From the NCBI GenBank assembly GCA_028285705.1, contig JANQOS010000115.1:1-37608 (forward strand): a DNA stretch of 37,608 bases, in the 5' to 3' direction. The translations under genes were made by a program, and so were the position numbers. The notes beneath the pieces are model-generated. The model worked only from the letters and a program-made list of their open reading frames with translations, was not told the origin of the DNA and made no database searches. The DNA comes from Altibacter sp. Lineage in GTDB: Bacteria; Bacteroidota; Bacteroidia; Flavobacteriales; Flavobacteriaceae. Shown in pieces: positions 1-8,632 of the stretch; within the stretch, counting starts at the first letter, position 1, and every line of letters begins with the position of its first letter.

Positions 1-1
1 T

Positions 2-424
2 TATAAGTGTGGTGACCAGGCACAGGCAGATGACCTTGTACAGGAAGCATTCATAAAACTATGGCAAAACTGTGCAAAAGTAAGTTTGGCGAAAGCAAAG
101 TCTTTTTTATATACTGTTGCCAACAATACTTTTTTAAATGAGGTCGCTCATAAAAAAGTAGTGTTAAGGCATGCCCAATTACAGCCCAAAAAAGTGGACA
201 ATGAATCTCCGGAATTTTTACTGGAAGAAAGACAATATTTAAAGAAGTTAGAAAAGACCATAGGCAATCTCACTGAAGCACAGCGAACTGCATTTCTAAT
301 GAATAGAATTGAAGGAAAGAAGTATAGAGAAATTGCTGAGATCTTAGGAATTTCAATAAAGGCAGTGGAAAAACGAATGAGCCAGGCATTAGCTACCCTC
401 CGACAAGAAATAGAAAATATTTAA
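2..424 (+). CDS. RNA polymerase sigma factor, ECF/sigma-70 family (5' end truncated by window edge)
   Basis: Frame 2 is open from base 2 (YKCGDQAQADDLVQEAFIKLWQN..., sigma region 2) to the stop at 422-424 (TEAQRTAFLMNRIEGKKYREIAEILGISIKAVEKRMSQAL, region 4 HTH). The track start at 86 is an internal TTG. Confidence 0.93.
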   Translation, partial: YKCGDQAQADDLVQEAFIKLWQNCAKVSLAKAKSFLYTVANNTFLNEVAHKKVVLRHAQLQPKKVDNESPEFLLEERQYLKKLEKTIGNLTEAQRTAFLMNRIEGKKYREIAEILGISIKAVEKRMSQALATLRQEIENI

Positions 425-485
425 TATGTAAAGTAGGGTAAAAGTAAAGATAATTGTTTCACTAATAGGTATGAAATAAAGAAAA

Positions 486-1388
486 ATGAACAAGAATTAT
501 ATATTACATAAATTTTTAAATGGGGAAGCTACGAAGGATGAAATTGAAAAGTTAAAGGCTTCACCGGAATACGCTTCATATATAAAAATAGCTGAAGCGT
601 CTTCGGGATTTGAGGCACCTCCTTTCAATTCGGAAGCTAATTTTGAAGCTATTTCATCTAAATTCAATACAAAAGAAAAATTTAGACGCCAGAGCCCATT
701 AAAAAATATCCTTAGAATTGCTGCGGTTTTTGCAGTTATTTGTTTCGGGTATTTATATGTAAGTACCCTGGATACTTCAGTATCAACTCAAATTGCCGAA
801 AAGGAGACATTTCAACTACCGGACAACTCACAGGTGGTGTTAAATGCAGATTCAGAAATTAATTATAACAAAAAAAGCTGGAAGAAAAACAGAGAATTAT
901 CATTGCAAGGTGAAGCTTATTTTAAAGTTACCAAAGGAAGCACTTTCAGCGTAAATACACCACAAGGTGTAGTAACTGTTCTAGGTACGCAATTCAATAT
1001 ATTTTCCAGAGGCGAGAGTTTTAATATAAACTGTTATGAAGGATTAGTAAGTGTACATTTTAATGATACACTTATTAAATTGCCTGTTGGAAACAAACTA
1101 AAAATTGAAAGTGGAACGTTGATAGAGCATATTAAAGAAAATGCAGCTGCTCCACAGTGGATTGCTAATGAAAGTCATTTTGAAAATGCTTCGTTATTTA
1201 CAGTTTTAAACGAGCTGCAAAGACAATATCCAATAGAAATAATCTCACAAGATGATATAAATAAACGCTTTACAGGAAGTTTTACACATAATAACCTCAA
1301 TATTGCGTTGAAATCGGTTTGTGATCCCTTACAATTAAACTTTACGGTTGATGGTAAGGAGGTAAAAATATATGCGAAGGGCAACTAG
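486..1388 (+). CDS. FecR-family anti-sigma factor / transmembrane sensor
   Basis: Single TM segment (ILRIAAVFAVICFGYLYV), then a FecR domain (FQLPDNSQVVLNADSEINYNKKSWKKNRELSLQGEAYFKVTKG..FSVNTPQGVVTVLGTQFNI). Directly downstream of the ECF sigma gene. Confidence 0.95.
   Translation: MNKNYILHKFLNGEATKDEIEKLKASPEYASYIKIAEASSGFEAPPFNSEANFEAISSKFNTKEKFRRQSPLKNILRIAAVFAVICFGYLYVSTLDTSVSTQIAEKETFQLPDNSQVVLNADSEINYNKKSWKKNRELSLQGEAYFKVTKGSTFSVNTPQGVVTVLGTQFNIFSRGESFNINCYEGLVSVHFNDTLIKLPVGNKLKIESGTLIEHIKENAAAPQWIANESHFENASLFTVLNELQRQYPIEIISQDDINKRFTGSFTHNNLNIALKSVCDPLQLNFTVDGKEVKIYAKGN
1355..1363 (+). promoter_or_regulatory. Perfect Shine-Dalgarno-like sequence TAAGGAGGT upstream of TonB receptor start
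   Basis: TAAGGAGGT read at 1355-1363, 8 nt before ATG at 1372; lies inside fecR coding sequence. Confidence 0.6.
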
Positions 1389-3930
1389 CAAACTACAATA
1401 CTTATTGATTGCGCTATTATTCCTATTTTGGAACTATACTTCCTTTGCCCAAAACGAAAATCAGGTTTCGCTTCAACTTATCATAGAAGCAATTGAAAAC
1501 GAGCACGATGTAAGAATATCTTATGCTTCTAATACTATTAAAAATATCTCGTTAATACCTCCTGCAGAAAACCTATCATTAGATGCTACCCTAAATTATT
1601 TAAATACAAATACTCCTTTGGTCTTTACAAAAATCAATAGCAGGTATATTACTGTTGTTTTAAAGACAGATGAAACTACTCGTTGTGGAAAGATCCATGA
1701 TATTAGTAATGGGTCATCCCTTGAAGGGGCTACCATACAAGCCAATAATGGGAAATATGCTACTATCTCTGATGCTAAAGGTATGTTTTATATCCCGGAT
1801 ACTATAGAAGTTGAAACCTTGACCATAAGTTATGTTGGCTATGAGACCATTTCGTTTTCTGCAAAAAAACTCACGTCTACCTGTACCACCATTCTATTAA
1901 TTCCTTCAGTAACTGAATTAAATTATATAACACTAAATACACTATTCACAAAAGGTATTGAGAAAGAGCTAGATGGTTCTATTAATATTAACACAGACAA
2001 CTTTGGCTTATTACCGGGCCAAATAGAAAATGACGTGTTACAAATCTCACAGGTATTGCCCGGTGTGGAAAGTGTGGATGAAACTATCTCGAATATTAAT
2101 ATTCGGGGAGGAACACAAGATGAGAATTTAATACTTTGGGATGATATAAAAATGTATCAGAATGGTCACTTCTTTGGATTGATCTCTGCATTCAATCCGG
2201 ACCTTACCAAAAAAGTGACCATCTATAAAAATGGAACTCCGGCACAATACGGTGAAAGTGTTTCCGGGGTGATAGCCATGCAATCCAAGAATACGGTCTC
2301 AGACATATTTTCGGGAGGAGTTGGGTTTAACCTTATTAACGGAAGTGCTTTTATAGATGTCCCTGTTTCAGAAAAGTTATCGATTCAGGTTTCCGGAAGG
2401 CGCTCTATCAATAATGTCCTGGAGACACCTGTATACAAAACCTATTCTGAAAGAATTTTCCAGGACAGTGAAATCACCAATGTTGTAAATAACAGTAGTG
2501 GAGCCACTGTCATCGCTAATGAAGACTTCAGTTTTTTTGATTTTAGTACAAAGTTATTGTGGGATATTTCAAAAAAAGATAAGGTGCGCCTTAATTTTTT
2601 GACCATAGACAACCAATTGGATTTCACCGAAAACCTGGAAGGTTCTCCTCAATCAACAACAAGCAAGTTGGGACAACAGAGTTCGGTTGGAGGTGTTTCA
2701 TGGAATCGTACCTGGAATAATTCTTTAGAAACGACAGCTCTAGCTTATGGTTCATTTTATTTATTGGATGGCCTCAACAAAGATGTTTTCACTACTCAGG
2801 AACAGCTTCAGGAAAATGAAGTATTGGAAACCGGAGTAAAATTAAAAGCCAATTTTAAACTTTCCGAAAAAAACACAATACAAGGAGGATACCATTTTTC
2901 AGAAACAGGAATTGCGAACACCCAGGATGTCAACCTGCCCAGATTTAGAAGCTATGAAAAAAATGTGTTACGGACACATGCTGTTTTCGGAAACCTGAAA
3001 TATGCCCCCAATGGCAAGCAAACTATTATCAATAGTGGGCTAAGAGTAAATTATTTTGACAAATTCAGTAAATTTATTTTTGAACCCAGATTGAGTCTGC
3101 ACCAAAAATTGGGAAGTGGATTTGCATTAGAAGCTTTGGGTGAATTTAAAAGCCAAACCACAACGCAGCGTATTGATTTTGAAAGTGACTTCTTAGGGGT
3201 TGAAAAAAGGCGTTGGATATTGACCAATGATAAAGATATTCCGGTAATAGAAAGCAAGCAGGTTTCTTTGGGATTTGTCTATAATAAAAACAAATGGTTT
3301 GTGAATGCCGAAGGGTTTTATAAGCAAGTGAGTGGTATTACAACTACCAATCAAGGTTTTCAAAATCAATTTCAATTTGTACGCGCCACAGGAAGTTACA
3401 CTGTTTCGGGAGCGGAGTTTGTTTTGAACAAAAAATTTAAATCTTTTAGTACATGGTTTAGCTACCTTTATTTAAAAAATGATTTCGAATTTAAAGAATT
3501 GATCCCCTCTTCTTTTCCAAATAACCTGGACATAAGGCATTCGGCAACCATAGCAGGTTCTTATTCTTTTAAGGACCTAAAAATTGCTTTAGGTTTTAAC
3601 TGGCATAGTGGAAAACCCTATACCATACCTTTAATTGGTGATGAAATTGTTATAATTGATAACTTGCAGACCATTCAATATGATCGCCCAAATGCCGAAA
3701 GGCTCCCGGATTATTTTAGAGCAGATCTTTCTGTAGAATATCTTTGGAAAATTTCTAGCGGTATAGACGCAAAGATAAACGTGGCAATTATCAATCTTCT
3801 AAATACCAAAAATACGCTCAATGTGAAGTATGCCGTAGATACTAATGATACCGGGGAAACGCGTATTAATCAAATAGAAGAAATCTCTTTAGGGCTTACC
3901 CCTAATTTTTCTTTGCAGATGCTATTCTAA
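1372..3930 (+). CDS. TonB-dependent outer-membrane receptor, FecA-like with N-terminal STN (secretin/TonB short N-terminal) domain and carboxypeptidase-like regulatory domain
   Basis: Signal peptide, STN-like N-terminus, CarboxypepD_reg-like segment (GSSLEGATIQANNGKYATISDAKGMFYIPDTIEVETLTISYVGYET), plug (INIRGGTQDENLILWDDIKMYQNGHFFGLISAFNPDLTKKVTIYKNGTPAQYGESVSGVIAM), beta-barrel ending in LQMLF. Overlaps the fecR 3' end by 17 nt. Confidence 0.93.
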   Translation: MRRATSKLQYLLIALLFLFWNYTSFAQNENQVSLQLIIEAIENEHDVRISYASNTIKNISLIPPAENLSLDATLNYLNTNTPLVFTKINSRYITVVLKTDETTRCGKIHDISNGSSLEGATIQANNGKYATISDAKGMFYIPDTIEVETLTISYVGYETISFSAKKLTSTCTTILLIPSVTELNYITLNTLFTKGIEKELDGSININTDNFGLLPGQIENDVLQISQVLPGVESVDETISNINIRGGTQDENLILWDDIKMYQNGHFFGLISAFNPDLTKKVTIYKNGTPAQYGESVSGVIAMQSKNTVSDIFSGGVGFNLINGSAFIDVPVSEKLSIQVSGRRSINNVLETPVYKTYSERIFQDSEITNVVNNSSGATVIANEDFSFFDFSTKLLWDISKKDKVRLNFLTIDNQLDFTENLEGSPQSTTSKLGQQSSVGGVSWNRTWNNSLETTALAYGSFYLLDGLNKDVFTTQEQLQENEVLETGVKLKANFKLSEKNTIQGGYHFSETGIANTQDVNLPRFRSYEKNVLRTHAVFGNLKYAPNGKQTIINSGLRVNYFDKFSKFIFEPRLSLHQKLGSGFALEALGEFKSQTTTQRIDFESDFLGVEKRRWILTNDKDIPVIESKQVSLGFVYNKNKWFVNAEGFYKQVSGITTTNQGFQNQFQFVRATGSYTVSGAEFVLNKKFKSFSTWFSYLYLKNDFEFKELIPSSFPNNLDIRHSATIAGSYSFKDLKIALGFNWHSGKPYTIPLIGDEIVIIDNLQTIQYDRPNAERLPDYFRADLSVEYLWKISSGIDAKINVAIINLLNTKNTLNVKYAVDTNDTGETRINQIEEISLGLTPNFSLQMLF

Positions 3931-4043
3931 GTTCTTAGAACTTCCCGGATGATGTCATATTTCAACAGTTGATTTTTAAAGCAATTCTACTTTAATTTTT
4001 GTGTAAGAAATAGCTCTACAGGAATTCATACATTTTTTTACTC

Positions 4044-4059
4044 TCATGGAATTCCATGA
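4044..4059. promoter_or_regulatory. 16-bp perfect palindrome TCATGGAATTCCATGA, candidate operator
   Basis: Self-reverse-complementary sequence in the 186-bp intergenic region upstream of the 4117 secreted-protein gene. Confidence 0.4.
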
Positions 4060-4116
4060 CGTTGAAAGTAGTAATGTGCTATAGATTAGCACCTTAATCA
4101 ATAAAATTTCAAAGTC

Positions 4117-4668
4117 ATGAAAAAATTAATTGTATTATTTGTACTTAGCTTATTCGTATTTAACTTTCAGGGAACAGCACAAAACTGTAATCAGGGAGCT
4201 AAGCTTGCAGAAAAGACATGGGAAAAATGGGGCCCATGGAAGCCAAACATTTCTTTAAACCCCTTTAAAAGTAAAGTGCAAGCCATAAAAAATGTATGGA
4301 ATTGGATTGCTTCTAACGGAGGTGCAACTATTGGTCCGCGTTTTCTGGAATTAGATGGAGGGAATGAATCTGGAAATATTGCCGGACAGACCAAGAGTAC
4401 CTTTGTAACACCACCGTCTTTCGACAATAGGGTAGAAATTACGATCAATAAATATGACGGAAAAGCTAGGACAGGTGTTGTTATTTGTGTGCAAGGACGC
4501 AACGGGGTAACAACTCAAAAGGCCACCTATGAGTTTCCCAATAACAAGAACGGAAAAGTAAAAAAGTTCGTCCTTAACAATGTAAAAGGAAAAATTATCA
4601 TTGTTGCTATGAAAAACCTATCTGTAGGAAATAAATTCAAATATCGCATCAACGGAAAGAAAAAGTGA
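4117..4668 (+). CDS. Small secreted protein of unknown function, Trp-rich N-terminal part
   Basis: Signal peptide (MKKLIVLFVLSLFVFNFQGTAQ), mature NCNQGAKLAEKTWEKWGPWKPN...; no family recognised. Confidence 0.8.
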   Translation: MKKLIVLFVLSLFVFNFQGTAQNCNQGAKLAEKTWEKWGPWKPNISLNPFKSKVQAIKNVWNWIASNGGATIGPRFLELDGGNESGNIAGQTKSTFVTPPSFDNRVEITINKYDGKARTGVVICVQGRNGVTTQKATYEFPNNKNGKVKKFVLNNVKGKIIIVAMKNLSVGNKFKYRINGKKK

Positions 4669-4690
4669 TATAACATCTAAAACTTTCACT

Positions 4691-5230
4691 ATGAAAACTA
4701 CAATCTTTATTCTATCTCTTTTATTTCCTGTGATTCTAAAGGCGCAGCCCACAGTTTATGCTATAGAACCTATTCCTAATGATAAAGTCGCATATACTGG
4801 TAATCTGGCTGAAGGCATCTTGCTTGATGACTTGTCCTGGGCATGGAATAGCTCTAATGCATGTTTTCCCGAAACTCAAAAAAGTAAGTTTACCGGTAAA
4901 CACCTCTTCTTTACGGGAATTATTCCAAGATATAGCGAAATGGAGGTTACAGTGATCCCAAAGGACCCAAATGCAAACTTTAGTATATATGCCTATGAAA
5001 TTGGGGTAAATAGCAATGCCCTGGTTCCTAATTTACCTAGCTGCATTCGTTGTGAGGCTGACCATAAAAGGGAACGAAATTTCTCAGGAAAAGAGCCACA
5101 GGATCATACCCGGAAAGTAACAAATCTTGTTGCAATTAATAATCCTTATAGAGTAGTTATTGGAGTGACGGGAGCAGATGGTCTAAGTGAAGGTGAGTTT
5201 ACTTTAGTGGTCTCTACGAATTCAAGATAA
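4691..5230 (+). CDS. Small secreted protein of unknown function, probable beta-sandwich
   Basis: Signal peptide (MKTTIFILSLLFPVILKAQ); C-terminus NPYRVVIGVTGADGLSEGEFTLVVSTNSR vaguely resembles pre-peptidase-like beta-sandwich domains. 22 bp after the previous gene. Confidence 0.78.
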   Translation: MKTTIFILSLLFPVILKAQPTVYAIEPIPNDKVAYTGNLAEGILLDDLSWAWNSSNACFPETQKSKFTGKHLFFTGIIPRYSEMEVTVIPKDPNANFSIYAYEIGVNSNALVPNLPSCIRCEADHKRERNFSGKEPQDHTRKVTNLVAINNPYRVVIGVTGADGLSEGEFTLVVSTNSR

Positions 5231-5308
5231 CCTAATGTTCTAAAAAAGACTCATCAAAATTTTATATCTTTTAGGTATGCTAATTAACCAACCTTATTTT
5301 CCTTTATT

Positions 5309-5338
5309 AATTGCGGTATTTTTTACGGTACCGCAATT
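5309..5338 (+). terminator. Intrinsic terminator-like hairpin after the secreted-protein pair
   Basis: AATTGCGGTA (5309-5318) / TACCGCAATT (5329-5338), perfect 10-bp stem with a 10-nt loop, followed by a short T run. Confidence 0.65.
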
Positions 5339-5412
5339 TTCCATTTCCAGATCCAAAATCAAATAGAAACCTTAATAATAAGATCAAATCCAAAGAAGGT
5401 AAACCTAATAAT

Positions 5413-7296
5413 ATGATAAGCAAAAAGAAATACCGGGTAAAGAAAATTTGGGTATTACAAATAATGTGCTTTTTGTTTATTGTATTTATAAGCTACAACA
5501 AAAGTAATGCTCAGGGAAATAAAGTAGCAGATAGTTTAAAACAATTATTGGTAACAGCATCAAATGATTCTGTAACAATGGGCCTTTACAATCAACTCCG
5601 GAGGGCTACTTATTATTCAGATCCGGTAACATCTAAAGATTATACACTTAAGATGTTGGAATATGCTATTAAAAGAAAAGACTCATTCCACATCGCACTA
5701 TCCAATTACTATTTAGGAAACGCAAATATTACCGGTGGCAATTTTGTTGAGGCACTTCCCTACTATCTTAAAGCAGCTGAATATTTTGAAAGAAAAGAAG
5801 ATCTTAACAGGTTAGGTTCGGTCTATAATGGTGTTGCTGCCGCTTATGAAAATAATGGAAATGATTCGCTTTCCTTAAAATATTTTAAAAAATCGTATGC
5901 AATTAGTAATAAAATAGGAGACAATAAGAAAATGGGTATTGCCTTGAACAACATTAGCAATATCTATAAACACCGAGGAGAATTGGATATTGCTATAGAG
6001 TACCTGGAAAAGGCTGTAACATATTTTGAAGACCCAAAACTGGATGTTTATTTAAAAACCATTTCATTAAATCTTGCCAACATATATATTGATGCTAATA
6101 GATATGAAGAAGCAAAAAACATATATGAGCGTGTAATAAAAAATGTGGATACTATCCAAGACGTTTACAACTATGCTACAGCTCTTCGAGGGTTGGGTAA
6201 TGTATATTACGCACAAGGCGACAATAAAAAAAGCTTGTATTTTGTAAAAAAAGCTTTTAAAAAATACACAGACCATAATTTTAATGATGAACGCTACGAA
6301 ACCATGAAAGACCTCGTAGATACATATTATAAAAATAATGAGTATAGAAAAGCCATCGAATTATATTATGAGTTCAACACGATAAAAGATTCTATTTTTA
6401 ATAGTGATAAGGATAAAAATCTAACAGAGGCACTTCAGAAATATGAAGCTGAAAAAAAAGACAGAGAAATTATCGAACAAAACCTTATTATTGAAAAAAA
6501 GAACAAGCAAAAAAACAGAATTCTCTATGGTTTGATTGCTCTTGGTATTTTTTCAATACTCCTTCTTATCTTTTTTAGAAAAAGACTGAAATACAAAAAT
6601 GCTATTGCATTTCAAAAAGAAACCCTTCAGAAACAAAAAATTACCGAACTTCAGCAAAAAAACAAATTACTTGCAATGAGCAGTATGATAGAAGGCCAGG
6701 AGGCAGAACGGCTTAGAATTGCAAAAGATCTACACGACAGCCTGGGTGGACTGTTAAGTACTGTAAAAGCACATTTCACAACAATTCAAAATGAAGTTAA
6801 GCAATTAAAGCAATTCGATTTAACCGATAAAACAAATGAACTAATTGACGAAGCTTGTTTGGAGGTGAGGCGTATCTCTCATAATATGATGCCCCATGCT
6901 TTAAGTATCGCCGGTTTAAAAGGAGCTATTGAAGACCTTGGAGAGCACCTCAACGAACAAGGATATATAGCAAATGTTGAAATAAAAAATCTACCTGAAA
7001 AGATGGAAAGCACTAAAGAGATCATCATTTATCGCCTAATTCAGGAGGTTATATCCAATATTAGAAAACATGCCAAGGCAAAATCAATACTAGTACAACT
7101 CATAGGACATAATAATGAAATTAGCCTGATCATTGTTGACGATGGAAAAGGTTTTAACTACTCAGAAGCAATTACCGGTAACGGTTTGGGGCTTAAAAGT
7201 ATTAACAGCCGTGTGCAATTTTTAGATGGAATGATAGATTGGGATACACAACCTCATCGGGGGACATCATTAACTATTAATATTCCGGTATCATGA
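5413..7296 (+). CDS. TPR-containing sensor histidine kinase (HisKA_3 / NarL-DesK type)
   Basis: Signal anchor MISKKKYRVKKIWVLQIMCFLFIVFISYNKSNAQ, TPR repeats, TM (ILYGLIALGIFSILLLIFF), HisKA_3 H-box (RIAKDLHDSLGGLLSTVK), N-box (EVISNIRKHAKA), G-boxes (DDGKGF, GNGLGLKSI). The ORF-track start at 5311 is a TTG inside the terminator hairpin, so ATG 5413 is preferred. Confidence 0.93.
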   Translation: MISKKKYRVKKIWVLQIMCFLFIVFISYNKSNAQGNKVADSLKQLLVTASNDSVTMGLYNQLRRATYYSDPVTSKDYTLKMLEYAIKRKDSFHIALSNYYLGNANITGGNFVEALPYYLKAAEYFERKEDLNRLGSVYNGVAAAYENNGNDSLSLKYFKKSYAISNKIGDNKKMGIALNNISNIYKHRGELDIAIEYLEKAVTYFEDPKLDVYLKTISLNLANIYIDANRYEEAKNIYERVIKNVDTIQDVYNYATALRGLGNVYYAQGDNKKSLYFVKKAFKKYTDHNFNDERYETMKDLVDTYYKNNEYRKAIELYYEFNTIKDSIFNSDKDKNLTEALQKYEAEKKDREIIEQNLIIEKKNKQKNRILYGLIALGIFSILLLIFFRKRLKYKNAIAFQKETLQKQKITELQQKNKLLAMSSMIEGQEAERLRIAKDLHDSLGGLLSTVKAHFTTIQNEVKQLKQFDLTDKTNELIDEACLEVRRISHNMMPHALSIAGLKGAIEDLGEHLNEQGYIANVEIKNLPEKMESTKEIIIYRLIQEVISNIRKHAKAKSILVQLIGHNNEISLIIVDDGKGFNYSEAITGNGLGLKSINSRVQFLDGMIDWDTQPHRGTSLTINIPVS

Positions 7297-7934
7297 TAAA
7301 TGTATTTATTATAGACGACCATAAAATGGTTATTGAAGGCATGCAACTATTACTAAAAAATGAAAAAAACATTAAAGTTGTAGGTAATGCTTTAAGTGGT
7401 GAAGAAGGAATAGAACAAGTTAGTAAAACAAATGTTGATGTAGTATTACTGGATATTAATATGCCTGGTATTAATGGTATAGACACTTGCAAAAAATTAC
7501 TAAAAAACAAACCGGCTCTAAAGATCATAGCTATTTCAATGCATAAAGAAAGCAGCCTTATTAAATTAATGTTGAGTAATGGTGCTAAAGGATATGTTCT
7601 CAAAAATGCAGGCCGGGATGAAGTAATTAAAGCCATAGAAACTGTCCAGGCCGGTAGTATCTATTTGGACGATACAGTTAACAATATTGTGGTCAATAGT
7701 GTTGCAGCAGGTAGCCGTAAAAAAATGGACAGCCCTTTCCCTACTTTGTCTCAAAGAGAAAAAGAAATTCTCAACCTTATTTTGGATGAATGTACCACAC
7801 AGGAAATTGCTGAAAAGCTCTTCATTAGCTTTGGCACTGTAGAAACACACAGAAGAAATATGTTAATTAAGACCGGGGCGCGTAATACTGCCGGATTGGT
7901 ACGTATTTCTTTAGAATACGAATTACATAAATAA
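7293..7934 (+). CDS. LuxR/NarL-family response regulator
   Basis: Receiver domain (VFIIDDHKMVIEGMQLLL..VVLLDINMPGINGID..KGYVLKNA) and LuxR HTH (LSQREKEILNLILDECTTQEIAEKLFISFGTVETHRRNMLIKTGARNTAGLV). 4-nt ATGA overlap with the kinase gene. Confidence 0.97.
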   Translation: MINVFIIDDHKMVIEGMQLLLKNEKNIKVVGNALSGEEGIEQVSKTNVDVVLLDINMPGINGIDTCKKLLKNKPALKIIAISMHKESSLIKLMLSNGAKGYVLKNAGRDEVIKAIETVQAGSIYLDDTVNNIVVNSVAAGSRKKMDSPFPTLSQREKEILNLILDECTTQEIAEKLFISFGTVETHRRNMLIKTGARNTAGLVRISLEYELHK

Positions 7935-7947
7935 AACAAAATATTTT

Positions 7948-8631
7948 ATGAAACCGCTAATTTACTTTGCTGTCTTCCTATTCTTAATAGGGTGTGCTTC
8001 TGAAACTGAACAAAAAGGTCTAGACGATATTGCCAAATTATACAATGCAAAAACGTCCTATTCCAAGGGATTCAACAGTTCCCCCGGCCAGGAAACTGTA
8101 CGCCAATTCAATGTAAAAGTATCCGAAAGTAAATTAATTGACAGCTTAGCTCCAACAGTGACTTCAGCAAATATAGCTTTATTGGTATATGAAAGCCTAA
8201 CCAAAAGTGAACAAGAAAAATATAACGGAATTGAAGTAGAACTGGTTAATTTAAAACAAGATACCGCTGCGTATTTTTACCCAAGAGAGGTTTTGGAAAA
8301 AATCAGTAAAAAATCTATACTTTATAAAGAGTTTTCGGAAAACCTGGTTACACGAGATTTCAAAAAGATCGTACCTCTTTTAAGTACCGAAATATTGGAA
8401 AATTCCAATATAATTTCGGGAATAGAAGGTAAAATTAAAGGAGATAGTGAACGTTTTGGAAAACTCATTTCATATTCTCCTTTTGGAATTTCTGAAGTGG
8501 CTGATGCCGACTATGTAATGCTTCAATTTCAGGGGTTTTTAAATTATTATAACAAACGTATTCCCTATTTTGTAAATATAAATGACGAAACAGGGAATGA
8601 TATCATTTTAGGTTTCAGGTTTACAAAATAG
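7948..8631 (+). CDS. Hypothetical lipoprotein
   Basis: Lipobox MKPLIYFAVFLFLIGC; 13 nt downstream of the response regulator; no recognised domain. Confidence 0.8.
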   Translation: MKPLIYFAVFLFLIGCASETEQKGLDDIAKLYNAKTSYSKGFNSSPGQETVRQFNVKVSESKLIDSLAPTVTSANIALLVYESLTKSEQEKYNGIEVELVNLKQDTAAYFYPREVLEKISKKSILYKEFSENLVTRDFKKIVPLLSTEILENSNIISGIEGKIKGDSERFGKLISYSPFGISEVADADYVMLQFQGFLNYYNKRIPYFVNINDETGNDIILGFRFTK

Positions 8632-8632
8632 A

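Noticed and set aside
86-424. ORF-track start of the sigma factor at 86
   Set aside because: The frame stays open upstream and encodes sigma region 2, so the true start is outside the window.
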